64,000 bases of DNA, taken from positions 1 through 64,000 of the forward strand of contig NZ_CAJHAZ010000008.1 of the NCBI RefSeq assembly GCF_904846525.1, given 5' to 3'. Each line of letters begins with the position of its first letter. Position 1 is the first letter of the stretch. A program made the position numbers and the translations under genes. A model generated the notes under the pieces. The model saw only the letters and a program-made list of their open reading frames with translations, had not been told where the DNA came from and did not search any database. The stretch is from Psychrobacter sp. 1044 (GTDB taxonomy: Bacteria > Pseudomonadota > Gammaproteobacteria > Pseudomonadales > Moraxellaceae). This document shows positions 46,573-53,939 of this stretch, piece after piece.

Positions 46573-47688
46573 TTATCCACCAATCATCGACAAATTATTC
46601 ATCATGCCGCTGTTTGATTCGTGAAGATGATGATGTTCAGGTTTGATGGGCATAAAGCTATGAAGGGTATTAACGAGTCCTGTGACATCATCGTGTGCTA
46701 GATGCTGACGAATATCGTAATTACCTTGGTCGAATAGACACAGATGCACCTTGCCTTGACTACTTACCCGCAAACGATTGCAGCTGTCACAAAAATGAGC
46801 GGCATAAGGGGCAATCATGCCGATACGCCCTTGATAATCTGGATGGCTGTATTCTATCGCTGGACCATCGTTGCTGCCACGTATATGAGTTTGCCAGCCA
46901 TTTTTTAATAAGTAATTGGTAATAATATCGGACTGTGCATGCTGCGCAAAAAATAAATCGCTATTATCACTGGTCTGCATAAATTCAATAAAGCGATAAG
47001 TGACCGCTCTGTTTTTGATGTATTCGATGGCATTCATCAAATTTTCAAAGGCGGTTTCTGCCATTAAGATACTGTTTATTTTCAGCTTAATATCTGTGGT
47101 TGCCAGTAAAGTATCCATATCAGCCAAGAGCTGCGGCAACATATCAAAGCCAGTCATCTTATGGAAGGTTGCGGCATCAAAGCTATCCATACTGATATTA
47201 AGCTGATTCAGTCCAGCCGCTTGCCAGCTAGCTAAGTGCTTGCCAAGTTTATAACCATTGCTGGTCATGGCAACGGTTTCTATACCTTCGGTATTTTTGA
47301 TGGTTTTAATAATATCTACCACATCACGGCGTATAGAGGGTTCACCGCCCGTAATCCTGACTTTTTTGGTGCCAACTTGGGCAAAGCCGCGGATTAACGT
47401 GGCAATTTCAGTGACGCTAAGCTCGTTTTGTGGTGGTTTGCCTTGATAGCCATCTGGCAGGCAATATTCACAGCGAAAATTACAGAAATCAGTAATCGAT
47501 AGACGCAAATAGGTGAGACGTCGTGCGAAACCATCGGTTAATGGTTGAGAGAGCGTGACCGGAAAATACGTCGACGTGCTAGCAGCTTGCGTTGTAACGT
47601 TCGATGATGAGTCACCATCAAAAATAACGGGTGCAGCGGCAGGCGAATACAATTGCGCATTACCTAGGGTAGGGGCAAGATGGTTCAT
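46573..47688 (-). CDS. moaA: GTP 3',8-cyclase MoaA
   Basis: A 371-residue radical SAM enzyme, the first step of molybdenum cofactor synthesis. The SAM cluster is FCNFRCEYCLPDGY, followed by RITGGEPSIRRD. The C-terminal second cluster is CDSCNRLRVSSQGKVHLCL, and the protein ends in IGG as required. An N-terminal extension of about 50 residues precedes the core. A NarL-type site lies 135 bp upstream of the start. Confidence 0.93.
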   Translation of the reverse strand: MNHLAPTLGNAQLYSPAAAPVIFDGDSSSNVTTQAASTSTYFPVTLSQPLTDGFARRLTYLRLSITDFCNFRCEYCLPDGYQGKPPQNELSVTEIATLIRGFAQVGTKKVRITGGEPSIRRDVVDIIKTIKNTEGIETVAMTSNGYKLGKHLASWQAAGLNQLNISMDSFDAATFHKMTGFDMLPQLLADMDTLLATTDIKLKINSILMAETAFENLMNAIEYIKNRAVTYRFIEFMQTSDNSDLFFAQHAQSDIITNYLLKNGWQTHIRGSNDGPAIEYSHPDYQGRIGMIAPYAAHFCDSCNRLRVSSQGKVHLCLFDQGNYDIRQHLAHDDVTGLVNTLHSFMPIKPEHHHLHESNSGMMNNLSMIGG

Positions 47689-47822
47689 AGATGATTACCA
47701 TTAATATTAAGTATAGTGTGTACTTTTAGGCGTTGCCTCAGGTTGTGAGTGGGAAGTTCTATTTAAACACGATTATGACAGTTTGCAAGTAAATAACTAT
47801 TCACCGTAAGTGACCCAAAAAC

Positions 47823-47838
47823 TACCACTAAAGTAGTA
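47823..47838. promoter_or_regulatory. NarL/NarP 7-2-7 binding site upstream of moaA
   Basis: TACCACT-AA-AGTAGTA fits the consensus TACYNMT-N2-AKNRGTA at every position. The centre lies 142 bp before the moaA start. A near-identical site lies before narG (57849-57864). narXL are in the same window. This is strong support for nitrate control of the moa operon, though binding is not shown. Confidence 0.72.
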
Positions 47839-47845
47839 GATGCTA

Positions 47846-47876
47846 CTTGATTATGATTTTTAAAATCAACATACGC
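47846..47876. repeat. MITE-end-like sequence (family C)
   Basis: ATTTTTAAAATCAACATACG and the following CCCTA form the reverse of a TAGGGCGTxTGTTGATT-type end; TAGGGCGTGTTGATT also occurs at 50614-50628. It is an isolated end near the NarL site. Confidence 0.4.
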
Positions 47877-47898
47877 CCTAAGCAGTTTCTCATGATTT

Positions 47899-47961
47899 AT
47901 GGCTAATCAACAGTATAAAGAGTTATTAACTGTGTAACGCTTTACACCCTTGATTAGCCAT
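47899..47961 (-). ncRNA. Candidate structured leader element between moeA and moaA
   Basis: A perfect 12-bp stem ATGGCTAATCAA (47899-47910) / TTGATTAGCCAT (47950-47961) closes a loop that contains a perfect GTGTAA/TTACAC hairpin and a weaker AGTTAATAACT hairpin. This makes a compact three-way-junction shape on the minus strand, 210-260 nt before moaA. There is no T-run. It could be a cofactor-responsive leader (Moco riboswitches precede moaA in other gammaproteobacteria), an mRNA processing site or a small insertion. It does not visibly match the Moco consensus. Confidence 0.4.
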
Positions 47962-48022
47962 GCAGTTTTTTAGCTATACCGTTATTAATGATTCAATTAT
48001 TTAGCTGTTGTTTAGCTATTAT

Positions 48023-49318
48023 TCAGCGATGCAACCAAGGGAAAGGTTTCACTTTTACGGTTTCACCAGCGGCTACATTGCCAGAATCTTGTGCCAAGAC
48101 AATAAAACAATTGGCGTGGCTTAGTTGTTTGATACGGTGCGATTGTTGCTTGGTAAAGCTTTCAACTTGGAAATCGCCAAGTTCGTTTTGGGACAATATA
48201 CCTCTTTGAAAATCCATCCGTCCCGCTGATTTTTTGATATCATTTTTAAGCGTTGCAGTGAGACTTAACTGCATAGGTCGCTCTTGTGGCGCAGCGCCTG
48301 CCATTTGCCACAAGGCTGGAATGACAAATTGCAGACTACCAACGATGGTCGATAGCGGATTGCCGGGTAAGCCAAAATATAGCACGGGCTTGGCAAGATC
48401 TTTGGTTAGCTCGCCAAAGACAAATGGCTTACCGGGCTTCATCGCGACTTTATAGTGGTTAATCTGTCCAAGCTGCCCAATGACAGTGGTTAAAAAGTCA
48501 TAGTCGCCAACCGATACACCAGCGGTAGAGATAAGGACGTCACACTCTTGCATGGCTTGGGTTACGGCGGCGGTGGTTCTATCTAAATCATCTGGGATAA
48601 TGCCATAATCACGAATAGTAATGGGTAAATCAGCGAGTAAGCTTTTTAGGGTAGGCGTGTTCGAGTTATAGATTTGCGCCAAACTCGTAAGCTCATTGCC
48701 AATGGCAACTAGCTCATCACCGGTTGCGAGTACACCAACGGTTAAAGGCTGATAGACCGTCACTTGACCAAAGCCCAAATTAGCCAATAAGCTAATATCA
48801 GCAGGATTTAGGCGTTTACCTGTTAATAAAACCGCTTCACCAGCTTCAATCTCTTCGCCTTGTTTACGGATATTGTCATCATGCTTAGCGTCTTGACTGA
48901 GGGTAATAGCGTAAAGCTGCGATTTATCAATGCTGCCTTTTATGGCGGCAAAGTTGGTGTTTTCTTGCATGATGACCGTATCACAGCTATCAGGAACGAC
49001 CGCACCGGTAAAGATACGCACCCCTTGTCCTGCTGAAATGTCGCCACTATAAGGACTGCCCGCTTGTGATTCACCCACGATATCAATCGTGCTATCTGCT
49101 GAGAGTATGCTGTCTTTAGCGATCGCATAACCATCCATCGCCGATAGATTTTGTCTTGGTATGGCAAAAGGCGAGACAATATCTTCTGCCAATATATGAT
49201 GACGGCTGTCTAATAAATCGTAGCTTGCGACCGCTCTTTTATGTAGCGGATAGTCGTTAGTATTATAAGCTTCTATGCGCTGCTGTATTTCAGAGATAAG
49301 TCCTGCAACCGTAATCAT
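48023..49318 (-). CDS. moeA: Molybdopterin molybdenumtransferase MoeA
   Basis: A 431-residue enzyme that inserts molybdate into adenylylated molybdopterin. Motifs: NLSAMDGYAI, GVRIFTGAVVPDSCDTVIMQE, GVSVGDYDF, KPGKPFVFG and the C-terminal domain IV. It lies downstream of the nar genes and upstream of moaA on the same strand, separated from moaA by 334 bp that contain the NarL site and a stem structure. Confidence 0.92.
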   Translation of the reverse strand: MITVAGLISEIQQRIEAYNTNDYPLHKRAVASYDLLDSRHHILAEDIVSPFAIPRQNLSAMDGYAIAKDSILSADSTIDIVGESQAGSPYSGDISAGQGVRIFTGAVVPDSCDTVIMQENTNFAAIKGSIDKSQLYAITLSQDAKHDDNIRKQGEEIEAGEAVLLTGKRLNPADISLLANLGFGQVTVYQPLTVGVLATGDELVAIGNELTSLAQIYNSNTPTLKSLLADLPITIRDYGIIPDDLDRTTAAVTQAMQECDVLISTAGVSVGDYDFLTTVIGQLGQINHYKVAMKPGKPFVFGELTKDLAKPVLYFGLPGNPLSTIVGSLQFVIPALWQMAGAAPQERPMQLSLTATLKNDIKKSAGRMDFQRGILSQNELGDFQVESFTKQQSHRIKQLSHANCFIVLAQDSGNVAAGETVKVKPFPWLHR

Positions 49319-49462
49319 AAACGTCTACTCATTTTATTAATATTGAACTGTGTTATTGATATTGAACGACACATAGCATAAAAAGGGTGTTGTATCACCA
49401 GAACCTTTATACCATAGCAGCTACTTTATAACATAAGAATTAAGTGACCGACAGCGGACTGC

Positions 49463-50569
49463 TTAGCCGCGGAATATATTCTCTTGCTCAAGCGTCATCT
49501 CGATACCTTGGATATCAGCTTCATGCGCTAAGGTAAACAAGTAATCGCATAATGATTGGTGAAAGGCTTGTTGGCTCAATTTATTATGGATCGCAGGGCT
49601 GACTTGCTCATAAGTCATCTGTATCCCAGGTTCTTTATTGAGCACCTCAACGATATGAAAACCGTAACGGCTTTCGATAGGGCTTGGCGCAAGTCCTTTA
49701 TCGAGCTTAAATAATACACCTTCAAATTCTGGTACGGTTTGACCTTTGCTAATCACACCTAGTTCGCCACCTTGCTCTTTTGAAGGGCAAGCAGAATGCT
49801 GGCGTGCTAACTGGATAAACTCAGCATCAGGATTGGCGTTATTTTTGATTTGTTCGATAAACTCATACGCGGTCTTTTTAAGCTTTAAGCGCTCATCACC
49901 ATCTTCAGGCGGGCATGCCAATAAAATATGGCGTACAGTCATGATGGGATCAGTCTTAAAGTCAGTTATATTTTGCTTATAATAGCGCTCACAAGTTGCC
50001 ATATCTGGCATCGTTTCTTGAACGTTTTTGTCTATTAAAGTAGAGATAGCTTGCTCTTCGTCGTTTTCCCATGCCGCTTCACCAAGGCTTGGCTCATCTA
50101 AAACCGCCAATCTCAGTAATTCGCGCACTACTAAGGCTTGCGTCGCTAAAAAGACGGAGTCTTCTTTGTTTTCTGCTGGATGATATTGCAGCTCTTGAGC
50201 GATATTGGTTCTATCTATCATCACCCCATTGACCGTCACTGAAGGCAGCTCATCACGGCTAGAGGCAATCAGGTTTTTATGGTTGCTGCGCTCTTCTGCC
50301 ATTGCTTTTTCGATGAACTCTTGGTCAGAATGCGGTTTTTGCAAATCAGACAAGGTTGGCATTACTCTAAGAATATCATCACCGCGACCAGTAGGGGTGT
50401 GATCGGCATGACTGTGACTGTGACTGTGACTGTGACTGTGACTGTGACTGTGACTGTGACTGTGACTGTGACTGTGATTGTCATTATCATGGCTGTGATG
50501 ATTACCACTGTGCACATGAGCGTTTTGGTTGGTCGCATGGTCGGCTGGATTGTAGGTACTGACAGTCAT
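49463..50569 (-). CDS. Parvulin-type peptidyl-prolyl isomerase with His-Ser repeat (NifM-like)
   Basis: A 368-residue cytoplasmic PpiC-family protein. No signal peptide is seen. The N-terminus (about 10-57) is a histidine-rich tract with eleven exact His-Ser pairs encoded by the hexanucleotide repeat at 50411-50476. A central helical NifM/SurA-like domain precedes the rotamase domain (about 215-315: VRHILLACPPEDGDERLKLK, then CPSKEQGGELGVISKGQTVPEFE). Parvulins of this type are often found next to narGHJI in related bacteria and may help assemble nitrate reductase. The His tract resembles metal-storage regions of SlyD or HypB, so metal binding is plausible. Confidence 0.85.
   Translation of the reverse strand: MTVSTYNPADHATNQNAHVHSGNHHSHDNDNHSHSHSHSHSHSHSHSHSHSHSHADHTPTGRGDDILRVMPTLSDLQKPHSDQEFIEKAMAEERSNHKNLIASSRDELPSVTVNGVMIDRTNIAQELQYHPAENKEDSVFLATQALVVRELLRLAVLDEPSLGEAAWENDEEQAISTLIDKNVQETMPDMATCERYYKQNITDFKTDPIMTVRHILLACPPEDGDERLKLKKTAYEFIEQIKNNANPDAEFIQLARQHSACPSKEQGGELGVISKGQTVPEFEGVLFKLDKGLAPSPIESRYGFHIVEVLNKEPGIQMTYEQVSPAIHNKLSQQAFHQSLCDYLFTLAHEADIQGIEMTLEQENIFRG
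50411..50476. repeat. 11 perfect copies of ACTGTG
   Basis: An exact hexanucleotide microsatellite of 66 bp inside the parvulin gene. Each unit encodes one His-Ser pair on the minus strand. Because the unit is six bases, copy-number change keeps the frame and only alters the length of the histidine tract. Confidence 0.97.
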
Positions 50570-50613
50570 GGCTTTGCTCCACTAAGGATTCTGGTAATAA
50601 AAATTCTAAAATA

Positions 50614-50628
50614 TAGGGCGTGTTGATT
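50614..50628. repeat. MITE-end-like sequence (family C)
   Basis: TAGGGCGTGTTGATT lies just upstream of the parvulin gene and matches, in reverse, the end at 47846-47876. No partner end was found close by. Confidence 0.35.
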
Positions 50629-50712
50629 CATCGTTAAAGGCAGGGTCAAGAGCAGTATCTAGGTGAGGATAGGGTTAAAAATGCCATTCCATTTAGAGAC
50701 TGCTCTACAGCC

Positions 50713-51438
50713 TTACTGAGAGTTCTTTTGTCTGACAATTTGATAGCGACGGCCGAAATACCAAATTGGCGCGCTGATGATATGAATAAGCCGTGTAAAC
50801 GGAAATATCGCAATCAGGGTGATGCCTAGCGCCATGTGCAGCTGATAAATTAAGTCAGTTTGCTCAATGCGCGCCGCTGCCTGCAAAGGTCTTAAGATTG
50901 TGATGTCCTGTGCCCAGCCTGCCAAATTCATCATGGTATAGCCATCTAAATGCTTCACTGACGTAAAGATGGACAGCAGACCTAAGTTCAGCTGGATAAA
51001 TAACAGCACCAGTACCAGCTTGTCTGAGAACGATGAGGTGTTTGAGATACGGTCATCGGTAAAGCGTCGCCACATGAGCATGACTAAGCCAAACCAACAA
51101 AACACCCCTGCGATACCCCCAACGACCACCGCTAGGATCTGCTTATGTCCGGCGCTGATAAATCGATCATAAAGAAAATGCGGTGTCAACATACCAAATA
51201 AATGACCGAGGAGCACCACGATAATGCCAACGTGGAATAAGTTGCTGGCAAGGCGCATGTTTTTGCTTCTGAGCATTTGCGTCGAGCCTGTCTTCCATGA
51301 ATACTGAGATAAATCAAAACGTACCCAAGTACCAATAATAGCGATGGTCAATGCCACATACGGATAAACGCCAAAAAGGAAAATTTGTAGCCAGTTTAAG
51401 TTGGCTAAAGACTGCACACTAGGATCTGCGATATTCAT
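50713..51438 (-). CDS. narI: Respiratory nitrate reductase gamma subunit NarI
   Basis: A 241-residue inner-membrane cytochrome b with five helices. It oxidises quinol and passes electrons to NarH. Haem ligand histidines are placed as expected in FHVGIIVVLLGHLFGM and YQLHMALGITLIAIFPFTRLIHI. An AAGGAGAAAGG ribosome site precedes the ATG. It is the last structural subunit of narGHJI. Confidence 0.94.
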   Translation of the reverse strand: MNIADPSVQSLANLNWLQIFLFGVYPYVALTIAIIGTWVRFDLSQYSWKTGSTQMLRSKNMRLASNLFHVGIIVVLLGHLFGMLTPHFLYDRFISAGHKQILAVVVGGIAGVFCWFGLVMLMWRRFTDDRISNTSSFSDKLVLVLLFIQLNLGLLSIFTSVKHLDGYTMMNLAGWAQDITILRPLQAAARIEQTDLIYQLHMALGITLIAIFPFTRLIHIISAPIWYFGRRYQIVRQKNSQ

Positions 51439-51452
51439 GTCCTTTCTCCTTA

Positions 51453-52307
51453 TTATGATTTAACCGGTTGGTTGGTTTTAAAATCTACCCAGTGCACTGG
51501 AGCATCGACCGCATTTGTAGCAGAGGTATTTTTTATACCAGCTTTTGCTGCAAGATTTTGGGTACTTGTTTGTGACGGGCAGCGCTCTTCTTGTTGCGCA
51601 TCCAAAAACGTCACCACTTCTTCTTCCCATTCTTTGTCTAATGCCTCAAAGCTGTCATCACGCTTTTCTTTGCTGATTTTTTCTTGGTACTCTTCAACGA
51701 TATCGAGCGGTTTACCAGCGATTTGCAATAGCGCATTGAAGCAGCCTTTATACAAGCTACCGCGACCTTCTAATCTGGCGGCAAGCAAAGCGAGGATATG
51801 GCTCACATCAGCGATATCCATACGAATTTGAATGTCGTCTTCAATAATGGTTGCTTGATACGCTAAAAATTCGAGATATAAAGGCAGATAATCAGGCAGC
51901 TCTTTGACGCTAATCTCAAAGCCCGCTTCTTGATATTGACCCATCAAATCGACCATCGCTTGACCACGGTCGCGCGATTCGCCATGTACATGCTCAAACA
52001 ACCATAGTGATAAAGAACGCCCGCGCTCAAACAGACCGTCATAACGCGCTTGCGCCTCAAGAGAGCCGGTATCGATTAAATCTTCGATCAAGTCGATGAT
52101 TTGCGTGCGTACTTCTGGGCTAATCAGCGTTGATCTGGCAACAATCTCTGTGCAATCGGCAAGCGTATCACCGAGAAACAGCTCATTACTTGGATAATCG
52201 ATAAGTAGGCTGAGTACCTTGAGTAGCTTTAAGTCTGAATGGCCGATGGTTGGTTGGGTAATTGGCTCATGCACTGAAGTGCTGTTATTAAGTTGAGTAG
52301 TTTGCAT
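51453..52307 (-). CDS. narJ: Nitrate reductase assembly chaperone NarJ
   Basis: About 284 residues. It is the NarG-specific chaperone for cofactor insertion. The core has LLKVLSLLIDYPSNELF, SLWLFEHVHGESRDRGQAMVDL and LPDYLPLYLEFLAY. ATG 52307 is chosen: it follows the narH stop after one base (TAAGATG), while the longer frame lies inside narH. The C-terminus (about 225-284) is longer than usual and of low complexity. Confidence 0.9.
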   Translation of the reverse strand: MQTTQLNNSTSVHEPITQPTIGHSDLKLLKVLSLLIDYPSNELFLGDTLADCTEIVARSTLISPEVRTQIIDLIEDLIDTGSLEAQARYDGLFERGRSLSLWLFEHVHGESRDRGQAMVDLMGQYQEAGFEISVKELPDYLPLYLEFLAYQATIIEDDIQIRMDIADVSHILALLAARLEGRGSLYKGCFNALLQIAGKPLDIVEEYQEKISKEKRDDSFEALDKEWEEEVVTFLDAQQEERCPSQTSTQNLAAKAGIKNTSATNAVDAPVHWVDFKTNQPVKS

Positions 52308-52308
52308 C

Positions 52309-53847
52309 TTATGACTCCCACTTTTGGACAGTATCGATGAAATCGCGGCGATTGGTTTTGCGTTGTCCAAACATGCTATTGTCCGAATGTCCTGAACAGC
52401 CTTCGCCAAAGGTGAATCCGCAACCATTGCGTTCAGCAAAAGCGTCACTCAATGCTTCTTCACGATGCGCCGTTGGAATTACAAAGCGATCCTCGTAGTT
52501 GGCGATAGCCAAGTAGCGGTACATCTCTTCCACTTGCAGCTTGGTCAAACCCACATCATCCAAGATACTTTGGACTTCTTGTTTTTCGACCAATTGCATA
52601 CGCTTGTAGCTACGCATAGCAAGTAGGCGCTTCAATGCTAGACGAACTGGCTCTTCATCGCCTGCGGTAAGCATGTTTGCTAAATAACGCAGTGGAATAC
52701 GTAAGCTGTCGACATCTGGAATCAAACCATCCATACCGACTTTGCCTGCTTCAGCAGCATTTTGAATCGGTGATAATGGCGGTACATACCAAACCATCGG
52801 CAGCGTGCGGTATTCAGGATGTAGTGGTAGCGCAAGCTTCCAATCCATCGCTAGCTTATAAACTGGTGAGCGCTGGGCTGAATCAATGACCGATTGCGGT
52901 ACACCGTCTTTTAATGCTTGGGCGATAACCGCAGGGTCATTTGGATCTAAAAATACGTCTAACTGTGCTTGATAAAGGTCTTGCTCGTTAGGTGTGCTTG
53001 CTGCTTCAGCGATTTTGTCAGCATCATAAAGCAGTACGCCCAAGTAGCGGATACGACCAACACAGGTTTCTGAACAAACGGTCGGCAATCCGGCTTCGAT
53101 ACGGGGATAACAGAAGATGCATTTTTCAGATTTCCCCGACTTCCAGTTGTAGTAAATCTTTTTATACGGGCAGCCTGAAATACACATGCGCCAGCCGCGA
53201 CATTTTTCTTGGTCAATCAAGACAATGCCGTCTTCTTCACGCTTATAAATCGCACCACTTGGGCATGACGCCACACAAGTAGGGTTCAAGCAATGCTCGC
53301 ACAGACGTGGCAAATACATCATAAAGGTGTTTTCGTACTCGCCATAAATCTCCGCTTGGATGTTGTCAAAGTTTTTATCTTTGCGACGTTTTTCAAACTC
53401 TGAGCCGAGGATTTCTTCCCAGTTAGGACCCCATTCAATCTTTTGCATCCGCTTGCCAGTGATGGCTGAGCGCGGGCGGGCGATAGGTTGATGATTACTG
53501 ATAGGCGCAGTATGTAAATGTTGATAATCGAAATCAAACGGCTCGTAATAGTCATCAATCTCAGGCAGGTCAGGGTTAGCAAAGATATTTGCCAATACTC
53601 TGAATTTACCGCCGATACGCGGATTGATGGTGCCATTGGCATTGCGTATCCAACCGCCTTTCCATTTGGTTTGGTTCTCCCACTCTTTGGGGTAGCCGAT
53701 ACCGGGTTTTGATTCAACGTTGTTAAACCACGCATACTCCATACCTTCGCGGCTGGTCCAGACGTTTTTACAGGTGACTGAGCAGGTGTGACAACCGATA
53801 CATTTATCAAGGTTAAGCACCATGCCGACTTGCGAACGAATTTTCAT
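52309..53847 (-). CDS. narH: Respiratory nitrate reductase beta subunit NarH
   Basis: A 512-residue iron-sulfur electron transfer subunit. The cluster motifs are CIGCHTCSVTCKNVWT, CEHCLNPTCVASCPSGA, CRGWRMCISGCPYKK (Trp in place of one Cys, giving the 3Fe-4S centre) and CIFCYPRIEAGLPTVCSETC. The conserved start MKIRSQVGMVLNLDKC at 53847 has GGAG upstream; the longer frame begins with TTG. Confidence 0.95.
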   Translation of the reverse strand: MKIRSQVGMVLNLDKCIGCHTCSVTCKNVWTSREGMEYAWFNNVESKPGIGYPKEWENQTKWKGGWIRNANGTINPRIGGKFRVLANIFANPDLPEIDDYYEPFDFDYQHLHTAPISNHQPIARPRSAITGKRMQKIEWGPNWEEILGSEFEKRRKDKNFDNIQAEIYGEYENTFMMYLPRLCEHCLNPTCVASCPSGAIYKREEDGIVLIDQEKCRGWRMCISGCPYKKIYYNWKSGKSEKCIFCYPRIEAGLPTVCSETCVGRIRYLGVLLYDADKIAEAASTPNEQDLYQAQLDVFLDPNDPAVIAQALKDGVPQSVIDSAQRSPVYKLAMDWKLALPLHPEYRTLPMVWYVPPLSPIQNAAEAGKVGMDGLIPDVDSLRIPLRYLANMLTAGDEEPVRLALKRLLAMRSYKRMQLVEKQEVQSILDDVGLTKLQVEEMYRYLAIANYEDRFVIPTAHREEALSDAFAERNGCGFTFGEGCSGHSDNSMFGQRKTNRRDFIDTVQKWES

Positions 53848-53895
53848 GGATCTGTGCTCCAAATAATAGTAAAAAAGCAGCTTTATGTTCTTCCT

Positions 53896-53919
53896 AGATA
53901 TCCTGAAATCAGGATATCT
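53896..53919 (-). other. Perfect hairpin between narG and narH
   Basis: AGATATCCTGA and TCAGGATATCT are exact complements separated by two bases, in the 92-bp spacer. There is no T-run, so it is more likely to stabilise the narG mRNA end or tune narG to narHJI ratio than to terminate. Confidence 0.6.
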
Positions 53920-53939
53920 TTTCGATAGAAGAAACAGCT

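Noticed and set aside
50411..50476. CRISPR-like regular repeat
   Set aside because: The unit is 6 bp with no spacers and is entirely inside a coding region, so it is a microsatellite.
50279..50626. Plus-strand frame with a TVTVTV run
   Set aside because: It is the opposite strand of the His-Ser repeat; the parvulin frame with its conserved domain explains the sequence.
52308..52448. Extended NarJ start at 52448
   Set aside because: The extra residues overlap narH in another frame and are not NarJ-like; ATG 52307 follows the narH stop by one base.
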